A DNA stretch of 64,000 nt from AP-15 sp963796155 (GCA_963796155.1 CAWCKT010000002.1:1-64000), one strand, 5' to 3'. Shown: positions 19,315 through 30,310, counted from the stretch's first letter. The notes: generated by a model from the sequence alone, not told the origin. Made by a program: numbers and translations.

Positions 19315-20469
19315 TCAAGGAGGGGCCGGTAAATTCGCGAGCAAGGTGGGGCGCCCGCGCGGCGCGCTGCGCAGCATAAGATAGCCGCAGATCCCGGAAA
19401 TCACCGAGGCGAGCAGGACAGCGACGCGGACATCGACATCATAGGCCTCGGCAGGAAAGGCGAGCGTGCCGATAAAGAGGCTCATCGTGAAGCCGATGCC
19501 GGTCAACAGAGCCATGCCATAGAACTGGCGCCAGTCGGTCCCCTCGGGGAGCGTGCCAATCCCGATCCGAATGGCCGCCCAGGTCGACCCGATCACCCCC
19601 AGTTGCTTGCCGACGAGCAGCCCCAAGCCGATCCCCAATTGGACCGGGTGCAGCAGGTCGCCGAGCGCGATGCCTTTGAGGCCCAGTCCAGCATTGGCAA
19701 AGGCAAAGACCGGCAGCACGCCAAAAGCGACCCAGGGATGCAGGTCGTGCTCGAGAGCGTGGGCCGGCGAGGAGCCGTCTCTCGCCCGCAGCGGCATTGC
19801 GAGGCCGACGATGACCCCCGCAAGGGTGGCGTGGACGCCGGACTTCAGAACGCAGACCCAGATGAACACGCCCGTCAGCATGTAGGCGGCTCTGTGGGAT
19901 ACGCCCGACAGGTTGAGGAGAGCGAGTGCCGCGACGCCGAGACCGGCCAGGATCAGGGCGATCAGGGACAGCTCGGCAGTGTAGAACACGGCAATGATGA
20001 TGATCGCGCCGAGGTCGTCGATGATCGCCAGGGCCAGCAGAAATGTCTTCAGCGAAGGGGGCGCCCGCGGTCCCAGCAGGGCCAGCACGCCGAGCGCGAA
20101 GGCAATGTCGGTTGCGGTCGGGATGGCCCAGCCGCGCAAGGCCGCGGCGTCGCCCCAGGTGCAGGCGAGGTAGACGAGCGCCGGGCCGGCCATGCCGCCC
20201 AATGCGGCGATCGCCGGCAGTGCGGTGTTCGCCACGCTCGACAGCTCGCCCTCGACGACCTCGCGTTTGACCTCGAGGCCGACGAGCATGAAGAAGATCG
20301 CCATCAGACCGTCGTTCACCCACAGCAGCAACGGCTTGGCGAGGGCGAAACCGCCAACCTGGATCGCGAGCGGGAGTTCCAGGAGCTGGGTATAGAACGC
20401 CTCGAGCGGCGAGTTCGCCAGCACGAGAGCAGCCGCGGCGGCGACGCAGAGGACCAAGCCGCCGGCCAA
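19315..20469 (-). CDS. nhaA: Na+/H+ antiporter NhaA
   Basis: The protein has 384 residues and is membrane-embedded throughout. Signature residues are visible: ALAIIDDLGAI with the ion-binding pair D151-D152, TDIAFALGVL with D121, and the early LLVGLEVKREVVEGELSS-like loop (MLVGLEVKRE). NhaA extrudes sodium in exchange for protons. The start is a TTG (LAGGLVLC). The frame is open about 25 codons further upstream and encodes a plausible N-terminal helix (LPLLQQFLKLE), but contains no ATG, GTG or TTG before a TAG. The native start is therefore uncertain, or the 5' end has been slightly damaged. Confidence 0.9.
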   Translation of the reverse strand: MAGGLVLCVAAAAALVLANSPLEAFYTQLLELPLAIQVGGFALAKPLLLWVNDGLMAIFFMLVGLEVKREVVEGELSSVANTALPAIAALGGMAGPALVYLACTWGDAAALRGWAIPTATDIAFALGVLALLGPRAPPSLKTFLLALAIIDDLGAIIIIAVFYTAELSLIALILAGLGVAALALLNLSGVSHRAAYMLTGVFIWVCVLKSGVHATLAGVIVGLAMPLRARDGSSPAHALEHDLHPWVAFGVLPVFAFANAGLGLKGIALGDLLHPVQLGIGLGLLVGKQLGVIGSTWAAIRIGIGTLPEGTDWRQFYGMALLTGIGFTMSLFIGTLAFPAEAYDVDVRVAVLLASVISGICGYLMLRSAPRGRPTLLANLPAPP

Positions 20470-20575
20470 TTCCAGCTTGAGGAACTGCTGAAGAAGGGGC
20501 AGGGCTGGAACCGAAGAAAGAAGCCAGGGCGCCGCTCGCCCTCTCGGCTACGCGGCGGGTGAGAGGCTGCTCTGG

Positions 20576-21298
20576 TTACGCCGGCGCGGGAATCGCGCGC
20601 TGGTTGTACATGATCCTGCGCATCTGCGCCCGCTCCTCGGCCGTCAACGTGCTGGGGTCGACGCGCAGATTGTTGCCGGCCTCCATGCCGCGCTTGACCG
20701 CCGGCCGGTTGCCGACTTCCTCGAACCAGCGCTTGAAGTATTTGAACTCGTTGATGTCCTGTCCCTGGGCCTCGGCGTTGACCGCCCAGGGATAGGAGAT
20801 CATGTCGGCGATCGTGTACGCGTCGCCAGCCAGATAGCGGCGGTCGTAGAGCCGATTGTTCATCACGCCGTAGAGCCGGTTCGCCTCGTCGGTGAAGCGG
20901 CGGATCGCATAGGTCAGATCGCCTGCCTCAGGGCCGGCGCGGCGGAAATGCCCGCACTCGCCGAGTTTCGGGCCTTGATTGGCCATCTGCCACATGACCC
21001 ACTGGGTGACCTCGTATTTCCCGCGCGTGTCCTGCGGGAAGAAGCGCCCCTCCTTTTCCCCGAGGTACATCATGATCGCACCCAACTCGAAGACGCTGAT
21101 CGGCGCGCCGCCTCCTTTGGGCGCATGGTCCACCAAGACAGGCATGCGGTGGTTCGGATTGATCTTCAGAAAGTCCGGCTTGAATTGATCGCCGCGCCCG
21201 ATGTTGCAGGGGACGATGTTGTAGTCGAGACCGAGCTCTTCGAGCAGGATCGTAACTTTCTTGCCGTTCGGCGTCGGCCAAAAGTGGACATCGAGCAT
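20576..21298 (-). CDS. Glutathione S-transferase family protein, YfcG/Nu-class-like
   Basis: The protein has 240 residues and starts MLDVHFWPTPNGKKVTILLEE. The TPNGKK segment is the usual N-terminal motif of YfcG-type glutathione-dependent disulfide oxidoreductases, with threonine and asparagine in place of a catalytic Ser or Cys. The thioredoxin-like half includes NHRMPVLVD (cis-proline) and FELGAIMMYLGEK. The helical half ends with the Asn-cap region YTIADMISYPW. An AAAGG-type ribosome site precedes the ATG. It is a cytosolic, probably glutathione-dependent redox enzyme of unknown substrate. Confidence 0.88.
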   Translation of the reverse strand: MLDVHFWPTPNGKKVTILLEELGLDYNIVPCNIGRGDQFKPDFLKINPNHRMPVLVDHAPKGGGAPISVFELGAIMMYLGEKEGRFFPQDTRGKYEVTQWVMWQMANQGPKLGECGHFRRAGPEAGDLTYAIRRFTDEANRLYGVMNNRLYDRRYLAGDAYTIADMISYPWAVNAEAQGQDINEFKYFKRWFEEVGNRPAVKRGMEAGNNLRVDPSTLTAEERAQMRRIMYNQRAIPAPA

Positions 21299-21420
21299 CG
21301 TTCTGCCTTTCTGGTCGATGTGTCGCGCAGCCTGTCGGCCGCGGGTAATCGGCAGGGACGATACCCTCTCGCCCCCTGGATGTCACCGGCTGGCGTTTGA
21401 TCGCGACTAAGGGGTCGAGC

Positions 21421-23046
21421 TCAGGCGGCTTTGGCGCTGACCGCGGACTTGGTCGCTCGGGCCGCGCGGCGGATCATGTCGGCGCCCTTTTCTCCGATCA
21501 TAATGGTCGGCGCGTTGGTGTTGGTCGAAGTGACCGTCGGCATCACCGAGGCGTCGACGACGCGCAGGCGCTCGATCCCGTGGACCCGCAGCTGGTCGTC
21601 GACCACCGCCATCGCGTCGCCGCCCATCTTGCAGGTGCAGGTGGCGTGGTAGACGGTCGAGCCTTTCTGCCGTGCGTAGTCGAGAAGCTCGTCGTCGGTA
21701 CGGATATCCGCACCGGGAAGGATCTCGGCCCCGACATATTTGGCGAGTGCCGGTGCGGCGAAGAACCGGCGCAGGTAGTTGAGGCCCGCCACGATGGCCC
21801 GGCGGTCGGTCGGATCGCTTAGATAGCGCGGGTTGATCGCCGGCGGGACATGGGGGTCGCTCGACCTGGCCTCGACGATGCCGCGGGAGAGCGGCCGCAT
21901 CTGCCAGACCCCGGCGGTCATGCCGGGAAACTCGTCCAGCTCACCGATCATGCCGTCCTTGAAGCTGCCCGGCGCAAAGACGCATTGCACGTCCGGGGTT
22001 GCCAATTTTTCCAGCACCTTGACCGAGGCCGCGGCGAGTGACGCACTGTAGGTCAAGATACCCTTGCCGGTGACGAGGTAGCGCAGCACCTCGGCGGCCA
22101 AGGCCATGCCGCGCGAGCGCTCGTTGACCGTCGGCGCGCCGCTGACCGGATAGCTGATCCGCGCAACGTAGTGATCCTGCAGGTTCTGGCCGACCCCGGG
22201 CAGCTCATGGACGACCGGGACGCCGATGCGGGTGAGGTGCTCGGGCGAGCCGACGCCGGAGAGCTGCAGGATGTGCGGCGAGCCGACGGCGCCGGCGGCG
22301 AGGATCACTTCGCGATCGGCCTCGGCGCGCTCTACCCTCCCGCCCCGTTCGTATTCAACCGCGACTGCGCGGCGTCCGTCGAACACGATGCGGCGGACCA
22401 GCGCCTTGACGACAACTTCGAGATTGGGCCGCCGCGTCGCCGGCCGCAGATAGGTGCGGGCCGCACTCGCGCGCCGCCGACCGCCGCGCGTCTGCTGGCA
22501 ATAGCCGATCCCGCCGTGCGGCAGAGAGTTGACGTCCTCGCGGTATTCGAGCCCGATCTCTTTGCCTGCCTCGATCGCGGCGCGGCACAACGGCGGTATG
22601 TCGGTCATGCGCGAGGTGAAGAGCGGGCCGCCCTTGCCGCGCCATTCGTTGGCCTCGCCCTCCCAATTTTCAGCCTTCTTGAAATACGGCAGCACCTCAT
22701 CGAACGACCAGCCGCGGTTGCCGAGCTGCGCCCAATGGTCGAAATCCTCGGGCTGGCCGCGCACATAGATCAGCCCGTTGATCGAGCTCGAACCGCCGAG
22801 CACCCGCCCGCGCGGATAGAGGATCGCGCGGCCCGCGGTGCCGGGGTCGGGCTCGGCATGATAACCCCAGGTCAAGGTCGGATGATCGAGGAGCTTCATA
22901 AAGCCGGCCGGGACATGGATATACGGGCTCCAGTCGCGCCCGCCCGCCTCGATCAGCAGCACCTTGACGGCGGGATCCTCGGTCAGGCGGTTGGCCAGAA
23001 CGCAACCCGCCGATCCCGCGCCAACGATCACATAATCCGCCTGCAT
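21421..23046 (-). CDS. GMC family FAD oxidoreductase (choline dehydrogenase-like)
   Basis: The protein has 541 residues. The N-terminal FAD Rossmann motif is VIVGAGSAGCVLANRL, with the ribose-binding glutamate at the end of VLLIEAGG. GMC signature 1 is seen in YPRGRVLGGSSSINGL and signature 2 in GAVGSPHILQLSGVG. The C-terminal catalytic His is in STVYHATCTCKMG and the second His/Asn position reads STNTNAPTIMIGEK (Asn). The enzyme oxidises an alcohol with FAD. Choline is only one possible substrate and no betaine-aldehyde dehydrogenase is nearby. GGAGG lies close before the ATG. Confidence 0.92.
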   Translation of the reverse strand: MQADYVIVGAGSAGCVLANRLTEDPAVKVLLIEAGGRDWSPYIHVPAGFMKLLDHPTLTWGYHAEPDPGTAGRAILYPRGRVLGGSSSINGLIYVRGQPEDFDHWAQLGNRGWSFDEVLPYFKKAENWEGEANEWRGKGGPLFTSRMTDIPPLCRAAIEAGKEIGLEYREDVNSLPHGGIGYCQQTRGGRRRASAARTYLRPATRRPNLEVVVKALVRRIVFDGRRAVAVEYERGGRVERAEADREVILAAGAVGSPHILQLSGVGSPEHLTRIGVPVVHELPGVGQNLQDHYVARISYPVSGAPTVNERSRGMALAAEVLRYLVTGKGILTYSASLAAASVKVLEKLATPDVQCVFAPGSFKDGMIGELDEFPGMTAGVWQMRPLSRGIVEARSSDPHVPPAINPRYLSDPTDRRAIVAGLNYLRRFFAAPALAKYVGAEILPGADIRTDDELLDYARQKGSTVYHATCTCKMGGDAMAVVDDQLRVHGIERLRVVDASVMPTVTSTNTNAPTIMIGEKGADMIRRAARATKSAVSAKAA

Positions 23047-23170
23047 GCCCGCCTCCAGCCAACCACACCGGCCTCATCGGATTGCCCGGTCGGTCGGGCG
23101 TTAAGCTACCGAGCGCAGACGCAGACGGCAATCCATTCGGGATGCGCTGCGGGATGCCGGGTTCGCCTTT

Positions 23171-25039
23171 TCAGATGATGCGGCGGCAGCGCAGCTCGTC
23201 GAGAACCTGCTCGGCAGCGCTCTCGGGTGTCGCGCCGATCGTCGTCACGTGTATTTCCGGCGCTTCGGGCGTCTCGTAGGCCGAGTCGATACCGGTGAAG
23301 TGCGGAATCCGCCCGGCTTTGGCATTGGCATAGAGCCCCTTGGGATCGCGCCGCATGCATTCGTCGAGCGGCGTGTCGACAAAGATCTCGAGGAAGGCGG
23401 TGGGTGCCGTCAATTCTCGCACCATCCGCCGTTCGGCGCGAAACGGCGAGATGAACGAACAGAGTACGATCAGTCCGGCCTCGGTCATCAGCTTGGCAAC
23501 TTCGCCGACGCGTCGGATGTTTTCGACCCGGTCCGCGTCGGTGAAGCCGAGATCGCGGTTAAGGCCGTGCCGCACGTTATCGCCGTCGAGCAGCATCGTG
23601 TGACGTCCATCGGCCAGCAGCTTCTTCTCGACGAGATCGGCGATCGTCGATTTCCCGGCGCCGGAGAGCCCAGTGAACCACAGCACCGCGGCGCGCTGTT
23701 CTTTCAGCGCCGCGCGCTCGTCGCGCCCGACGGTCAGCGCCTGCCAGTGCAGGTTGCTGGCTCGCCACAGGCCAAAGGCGATCATCCCGGCCCCGGCGGT
23801 CTGATTGGTGAAACGGTCGATCAGGATGAAGGCGCCGGTGTCGCGGTTGACCTCATAAGGATCAAAGGCCACCGGAACGGTCGTAGAAAGGTTGCAGAAC
23901 CCGACCTCGTTCAGCTCCAACGTCCGGTCCGCCAGATGCGCCAGCGTGTCGATGTCTATGCGGTATTTAAGGGCGGTCACCGTAGCCGGAACCGTGCGCG
24001 TGCCGATCTTCAACAAATACGAGCGGCCGGGGACGAGCGGATGCTCGCTCAGCCAGATCACATGAGCGGCGAACTGGTCGACAAACTCGGGCGGTGCACC
24101 AGGTTCCGCGAGAAGGTCACCGCGGGCGATGTCAACCTCGCCTTCCAAGGTCAGGGTCACCGCATCTCCTGCCCGCGCGCGTTCGAGCGTACCGTCGAAG
24201 GTGAGGATCTCCTTGACCCGGGCGCAACGTTCGGAGCCGGCTATCAGCACTTGCTCGCCGGGCGCGATCGTGCCCGATGCGATGGTCCCGCAATAGCCGC
24301 GAAACTCGCCATCGGGTCGGTTGACCCACTGCACCGGAAAACGCAGCGGCAGCCGGCTGACGTCGCTGGAAACCTCGACCGAATGAAGGTGTTCGAGCAA
24401 GGTCGGCCCGCGATACCACGGCATCCGAGCCGAACGGAGGGTGACGTTGTCGCCATATCTCGCCGCAAGCGGGATCGCTCGGATCGAGGCGCCACCCAGA
24501 CCCGCGGCAAACGTCGAAAACCGGGTGGCAATCTCCTCGAAAGAGCGCTCCTCGAAACCGACTAGATCCATTTTGTTGACGGCCAGCACGAGCTGTCGAA
24601 TCCCGAGAAGCGAGCAGATGAAGGCATGCCGCTTGGTTTGCGGCAGCACCCCCTTGCGCGCGTCTACCAGGATCACTGCTAGTTCAGAGGTCGAGGCGCC
24701 AGTCGCCATGTTGCGGGTGTATTGTTCGTGGCCAGGCGTGTCGGCGACGACAAAGGCGCGCTCCGGTGTCGCGAAGAACCGGTAGGCCACATCGATTGTT
24801 ATGCGTTGCTGCCGCTCGTCCTCCAGCCCGTCGAGCAGCAGCGAGAAGTCGATGTCCTCGCCGGCGGTGCCAAACCGCCGCGATTCCCGCTGCAGTACTG
24901 CCAACTGGTCATCGAGGATCAGCGCGCAATCGTAGAGCAGCCGGCCGATCAGCGTCGACTTGCCGTCGTCGACCGACCCGCAGGTGAGAAAGCGCAGCAG
25001 ATCCTTGTCGTGCTGCCCGGAAACACAAGAGCCTTCCAT
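23171..25039 (-). CDS. cysNC: Bifunctional sulfate adenylyltransferase subunit 1 / adenylylsulfate kinase
   Basis: This 622-residue fusion has an EF-Tu-like GTPase (CysN) with GSVDDGKST (G1), DTPGHEQY (G3) and NKMD (G4), followed by two beta-barrel domains. From about residue 440 comes APS kinase (CysC) with its own Walker A, GLSGAGKST, and the DGDNVRHGLNRDLGF substrate segment. Together with CysD it activates sulfate to APS, and the CysC part makes PAPS. It starts 2 bases after the cysD stop, so the two are one operon. No PAPS reductase or sulfite reductase gene is in the window. Confidence 0.96.
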   Translation of the reverse strand: MEGSCVSGQHDKDLLRFLTCGSVDDGKSTLIGRLLYDCALILDDQLAVLQRESRRFGTAGEDIDFSLLLDGLEDERQQRITIDVAYRFFATPERAFVVADTPGHEQYTRNMATGASTSELAVILVDARKGVLPQTKRHAFICSLLGIRQLVLAVNKMDLVGFEERSFEEIATRFSTFAAGLGGASIRAIPLAARYGDNVTLRSARMPWYRGPTLLEHLHSVEVSSDVSRLPLRFPVQWVNRPDGEFRGYCGTIASGTIAPGEQVLIAGSERCARVKEILTFDGTLERARAGDAVTLTLEGEVDIARGDLLAEPGAPPEFVDQFAAHVIWLSEHPLVPGRSYLLKIGTRTVPATVTALKYRIDIDTLAHLADRTLELNEVGFCNLSTTVPVAFDPYEVNRDTGAFILIDRFTNQTAGAGMIAFGLWRASNLHWQALTVGRDERAALKEQRAAVLWFTGLSGAGKSTIADLVEKKLLADGRHTMLLDGDNVRHGLNRDLGFTDADRVENIRRVGEVAKLMTEAGLIVLCSFISPFRAERRMVRELTAPTAFLEIFVDTPLDECMRRDPKGLYANAKAGRIPHFTGIDSAYETPEAPEIHVTTIGATPESAAEQVLDELRCRRII

Positions 25040-25041
25040 CC

Positions 25042-25977
25042 TCAGAAGTAGCCCTCGCGTTTTTTGCGTTCCATCGCCGCCTCCTCGTCGCTGTCGATCA
25101 GCCGGCCCTGTCGCTCCGACCGCCGCGCGTCATGCAATTCGGCGACAATTTCAGCGGGCGTCGCCGCCGCCGACTCGATCGCTCCGGTAAGCGGATAACA
25201 CCCCAAGGTGCGGAACCGAACCCGACGCATTTCCGGCCGCTCACCGGGCTCGAATGGCAGTCGCTCGTCGTCGGCCATGATCCAAACGCCACTGCGACAG
25301 ACCACCGGCCGCAGGGCGGCGAAATAGAGCGGCACGACCGCGATCTCTTCCGCGGCGATGTATTCCCAGACGTCGCGTTCGGTCCAGTTCGACAGCGGAA
25401 AGACGCGCATCGACTCTCGCTCGCGCAGCCGCGTGTTATAAAGCCGCCACAGTTCCGGCCGCTGGTTTTTCGGGTTCCAGCCATGTTCGGCGCTGCGCAG
25501 CGAGAAGATGCGCTCCTTGGCGCGGCTCTTCTCCTCGTCGCGCCGCGCCCCGCCGAGTGCCGCGTCAAACCCGTAGCGATCGAGCGCCTGCTTCAATGCC
25601 TCGGTCTTCATGACCGCGGTGTGCAGCGCCGACCCCGAGGTGACCGGGTTGATCCCGCGAGCTTTCCCCTCCTCGTTGGTGTGCACCAGCAGATCGAGCC
25701 CCAGCCGGCGCGCCGTTGCGTCACGGAACGCGATCATTTCGCGGAACTTCCACCCGGTATCGATGTGCAGCAGCGGGAATGGCGGCTTGGCGGGAAAGAA
25801 CGCCTTGCGCGCCAAATGCACCATGACGCTCGAATCTTTGCCGATCGAATAGAGCATTACCGGGTTGCGAAACTCCGCCACCACCTCGCGCATGATCCCG
25901 ATCAACTCAGCTTCGAGCCGCTTCAGATGTTTGGGTTGCACACCGGCAGGCGCCGGACGTTCGGCAATGACGGTCAA
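25042..25977 (-). CDS. cysD: Sulfate adenylyltransferase subunit 2
   Basis: The protein has 311 residues. The PP-loop is YSIGKDSSVM near residue 43, followed by the HIDTGWKFREM and GARRDEEKSRAKERIFS segments typical of CysD. The start is a TTG (TTG ACC GTC ATT) with AAAGGGA upstream. The ATG inside that ribosome region is out of frame. CysD catalyses ATP sulfurylase chemistry (ATP + sulfate to APS + PPi), driven by GTP hydrolysis in CysN. It is first gene of the cysD-cysNC operon. Confidence 0.96.
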   Translation of the reverse strand: MTVIAERPAPAGVQPKHLKRLEAELIGIMREVVAEFRNPVMLYSIGKDSSVMVHLARKAFFPAKPPFPLLHIDTGWKFREMIAFRDATARRLGLDLLVHTNEEGKARGINPVTSGSALHTAVMKTEALKQALDRYGFDAALGGARRDEEKSRAKERIFSLRSAEHGWNPKNQRPELWRLYNTRLRERESMRVFPLSNWTERDVWEYIAAEEIAVVPLYFAALRPVVCRSGVWIMADDERLPFEPGERPEMRRVRFRTLGCYPLTGAIESAAATPAEIVAELHDARRSERQGRLIDSDEEAAMERKKREGYF

Positions 25978-26009
25978 AGAACATCCCTTTGCGGCGGAGG
26001 CCGATTATT

Positions 26010-26039
26010 CCTATCGGAGAAAAGCTTACGAGATGTCAA
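26010..26039 (-). promoter_or_regulatory. Possible promoter of cysD-cysNC
   Basis: On the minus strand, TTGACA (26034-26039) is followed after 18 bases by GATAGG (26010-26015). It is the only consensus -35 box in the gap upstream of cysD. The -10 match is weak. Confidence 0.4.
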
Positions 26040-26066
26040 TCTATGGCAGCAACGGCAGCGGAGCCC

Positions 26067-26837
26067 TCAAAGGCGCCTACGAGGCTCGTCGAGGACCACG
26101 GCGGCCCCGCTGGCAATGCCCAGTTGGGCAGCAACATCGATCGCCGCGACAAACCATTTGCCGCTTTTCTCGATGAGCAAGGGGGCGCCGCTCACGCCTC
26201 CGGTTCCCGTGCAATTGTGCCGCAGCAACGTCCGGCCGCTCGCATCGACAAACCGGCCGACAATGCGGCATTGGGTGTCGGCCATCAAAATGAGCGGGTG
26301 ATCTTGCTGGTAGCCGCCCAGCATGACGGCTGCCCCGACCTCCGGCCGCTCCCCGAGAAGGGGCAGTACGCGGTCCGGCGAGCCAAGTCTTTTGTCGATT
26401 GAGGCCAGCGCCCAATCGCTGCCGCCCGTCTCCTTCGGTCGGCCCGGGTCGTAGCCGGTTCCGGTTTCGACCCTGACACCGACGGCATGCCCGGCATAGC
26501 GGCTGCCGTCGTAGCCGATCAGGAAATGCACCGAGTTGGGCGAGAAATTGCGCTGGGTGCGCGGGTTGTATAGACAATGCGCGGCGGTCAAGACCATCGA
26601 CGGGCCGACCAGCGTAGCTGTGCACAACGCGCGCAAATTCATCGATGCGGCCTGCAGTTTGCCGATAGCACGCCACGGAACGTTGTCGGGGTCGACCCGG
26701 ACGCGTGGGTCGTAGGCACCGATACCCGGCGACAATGGAGCGGCATCGCCCCTCGGGCCTTCTGCGGCCCGCAAACCCATCGCTACGGAGGCGAGAGTCG
26801 CCAGCGCAACCGCGAGCACAAGTGCTATGCGCAGCAT
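26067..26837 (-). CDS. Secreted trypsin-like serine protease
   Basis: The protein has about 256 residues from ATG (MLRIALVLAVALATLASVAMG, an N-terminal signal peptide). A TTG seven codons upstream is less likely. The catalytic triad can be read: His in TAAHC, Asp in GGSDWALASID and Ser in TGTGGVSGAPLL. Four or more cysteines suggest disulfides in the periplasm or outside the cell. Its substrate is unknown. It is the upstream neighbour of an HtrA-like protein (86 bases away, same strand) that lacks all triad residues, so the two could work together. It belongs to the S1 family. Confidence 0.85.
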   Translation of the reverse strand: MLRIALVLAVALATLASVAMGLRAAEGPRGDAAPLSPGIGAYDPRVRVDPDNVPWRAIGKLQAASMNLRALCTATLVGPSMVLTAAHCLYNPRTQRNFSPNSVHFLIGYDGSRYAGHAVGVRVETGTGYDPGRPKETGGSDWALASIDKRLGSPDRVLPLLGERPEVGAAVMLGGYQQDHPLILMADTQCRIVGRFVDASGRTLLRHNCTGTGGVSGAPLLIEKSGKWFVAAIDVAAQLGIASGAAVVLDEPRRRL

Positions 26838-26924
26838 CGGCACCGTCCGGGCGGGCAACGGGCCCGGTTCTGCGTCACCGCGGTGGCCCCACGCTCACCC
26901 GCCCACGGGGCCAATGTTAGACGA

Positions 26925-27902
26925 TCAGTGCAGCTTTGGCGCTTTGTATAACCTGGTCCGGTCGACCGATAGGACGCGGACCGTCAAGGTCTCGTTATCG
27001 CGCCCTACCTGCAGCACGACTTCGCTGCCGGCCGGGCCGCCCGCCCAGACCTTGCGCCACAAGCCCGCGAGACTTGCTACCGGATCGTCGCGTACAGCGA
27101 GGATGCGGTCACCCGGCCGCAGTCCCGATTTGCTCGCCGGACCGCGCTCGGTCAGACCCGCGACGACGATCGCGTCCTCGACCTCGGTGGCAAGGAGGCC
27201 GAGCCACGGGCGGGGCGGACGATTCGGGCGACCGTAGGTCAGCATTTCGTCGAGGATCGGCGGCAACAGGTCGATCGGTACGACCATGTTGACATCGCGG
27301 CGAAGTTCGCGGCCGTTCGCTTGCTGCACGTGAAGCGAGCCGATCCCGATAAGCCTGCCGTCGGCGCCGATCAGGGCGGCACCGCCCCAAAAGGGGTGGG
27401 CGGGAGCGGTAAAGATCGCGCGGTCGAGTACGTATTCCCAGTACCCCGCGAACTCCTGTCGTGCGACGACCCTCGCGGCGATCGCATGGCGGCGGCCGCC
27501 CTCGGCGGCCATGATCGCCCGGTCGCCCGCACCGACGCGCAGTCCGATTCCGAGATCGACCGGCGGGATGTTCAAACGTCCTAGCGCCTGCACGAGACCG
27601 AAGCCGGTCTCCTGGTCGTAGCCAAGGACGTGACCGGGTACGGCACCGCCGCCCGCGGAGGTGAGCCAAATCGTCTCGGCTTCGGTGATGAGATAGCCGA
27701 TCGTCAGGACGAGGCCGTCCCCGCGGATCAGGACACCGCTGCCGGCGCGCTCGGTGCCCAGCGTCCCGGCGGTGAAAGCGTCCTCCGGGATCGTTGCCCG
27801 CAAGCCGAGAACCGCGCTGAGCGCGCGGTCCAGATCGAAGGCGCAATCCCCGGGCTTCGGCTGGATCTCACCCGGGATCTCCCAATCTACCGTTCGCGAC
27901 AT
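26925..27902 (-). CDS. HtrA/S1C-like protein with PDZ domain but no catalytic triad
   Basis: The protein has 325 residues from ATG (MSRTVDWEIPG); upstream extension would enter the groESL control region. Residues about 25-205 follow the S1C trypsin fold closely, but each triad residue is replaced. VLTIGYLI has Y70 where HtrA has His in VLTNxHV. DQETGFGLVQ has G100 for the Asp. HPFWGGAAL has W172 for the nucleophile Ser of GNSGGxL. A PDZ domain follows (WLGLLATEV, GPASKSGLRPGDRILAV). No signal peptide is seen. It is probably a peptide-binding, non-hydrolytic scaffold or regulator. Its position between a live protease and groESL points to protein quality control, which is inference. Confidence 0.82.
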   Translation of the reverse strand: MSRTVDWEIPGEIQPKPGDCAFDLDRALSAVLGLRATIPEDAFTAGTLGTERAGSGVLIRGDGLVLTIGYLITEAETIWLTSAGGGAVPGHVLGYDQETGFGLVQALGRLNIPPVDLGIGLRVGAGDRAIMAAEGGRRHAIAARVVARQEFAGYWEYVLDRAIFTAPAHPFWGGAALIGADGRLIGIGSLHVQQANGRELRRDVNMVVPIDLLPPILDEMLTYGRPNRPPRPWLGLLATEVEDAIVVAGLTERGPASKSGLRPGDRILAVRDDPVASLAGLWRKVWAGGPAGSEVVLQVGRDNETLTVRVLSVDRTRLYKAPKLH

Positions 27903-28025
27903 TTTTGGGGACTCGTCGGTGGCAACTGTTCGCAAAAGAGTGCCCCGAGACTGCTCACTTGTCAAAACCCCTGGCGGGGCCGATGGCGCCGGCTCTGCGC
28001 GGACCGGGACTTCGCCCTGCGCTGC

Positions 28026-28054
28026 TTGACAAGCCGGAGCGTCCCGATTATCTG
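28026..28054 (+). promoter_or_regulatory. groESL promoter
   Basis: TTGACA at 28026-28031 is followed after 17 bases by TATCTG at 28049-28054. The CIRCE operator begins immediately downstream, the standard arrangement for HrcA-repressed groE operons. Confidence 0.7.
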
Positions 28055-28055
28055 A

Positions 28056-28082
28056 GCAGCACTCTCGGGGAGAGAGTGCTAA
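28056..28082 (+). promoter_or_regulatory. CIRCE element (HrcA operator)
   Basis: Inverted repeat with arms GCAGCACTC (28056-28064) and GAGTGCTAA (28074-28082) and a 9-base spacer, against the consensus TTAGCACTC-N9-GAGTGCTAA. Only the first two bases of the left arm differ. It predicts heat-shock control by HrcA. Confidence 0.93.
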
Positions 28083-28121
28083 TTCCGGAATTGTAGGGTA
28101 TTCGGATCCCAGGAGGTGTTC

Positions 28122-28436
28122 ATGGCATTCCGTCCATTGCATGACCGCGTGCTGATTCGCCGCATCGAATCGGAAGAGAAGACCGCGGGCGGCATCATCA
28201 TCCCCGACACGGCGAAGGAGAAGCCGATGGAGGGCGAGGTTGTATCGGCCGGTCCGGGTGCGCGCGGCGAGGATGGCAAGCTTCAACCGATGGATATCAG
28301 GGCGGGCGATCGGGTGCTGTTCGGCAAATGGTCCGGCACCGAGGTCAAGCTCGATGGCGAAGAGCTGATCATCATGAAAGAGTCCGACATCATGGGCGTG
28401 ATCGAGCATGACGCCCCCGCGAGAAAGGTCGCTTGA
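28122..28436 (+). CDS. groES: Co-chaperonin GroES
   Basis: The protein has 104 residues from the ATG at 28122, preceded by AGGAGG at 28111-28116; the GTG two codons earlier is inside the ribosome site. It has the GroES fold with RPLHDRVLIRR, the mobile-loop region EEKTAGGIIIPDTAKEKP, and the conserved VLFGKWSGTEVKLDGEE-type C-terminal barrel (WSGTEVKLDGEEL). It caps GroEL during ATP-driven folding. It is first gene of the operon, under the CIRCE operator. Confidence 0.98.
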   Translation: MAFRPLHDRVLIRRIESEEKTAGGIIIPDTAKEKPMEGEVVSAGPGARGEDGKLQPMDIRAGDRVLFGKWSGTEVKLDGEELIIMKESDIMGVIEHDAPARKVA

Positions 28437-28449
28437 GGAGCACCAGGAT

Positions 28450-30087
<1,638 letters not shown>

Positions 30088-30114
30088 GCCCGGCGCCGGC
30101 GCTGCCCTCTCCGA

Positions 30115-30148
30115 CCCTTCAGGCGCGAGCGACCTCGCGCCTGAAGGG
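30115..30148 (+). terminator. Hairpin downstream of groEL
   Basis: Perfect 15-bp stem: CCCTTCAGGCGCGAG at 30115-30129, loop CGAC, then the exact reverse complement at 30134-30148. It lies 27 bases after the groEL stop. No T-run follows, so it may act as an mRNA 3' stabiliser or a Rho-assisted end rather than a classical terminator. Confidence 0.6.
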
Positions 30149-30310
30149 CATACCGACACCCCTTGAGGCCGTCTGTCCGCGAGAAATCGCAGGCAGGCGG
30201 CCTTCGCTTTGGCTGGCGGCTCGTGCGCCCGCCGCAACCCTGCTCTGTCTATGCCGGTAAGCTACCTCGCCACCTTGCCAGCCATCAGCCCTCCGCCCAT
30301 ACTGATCGCG

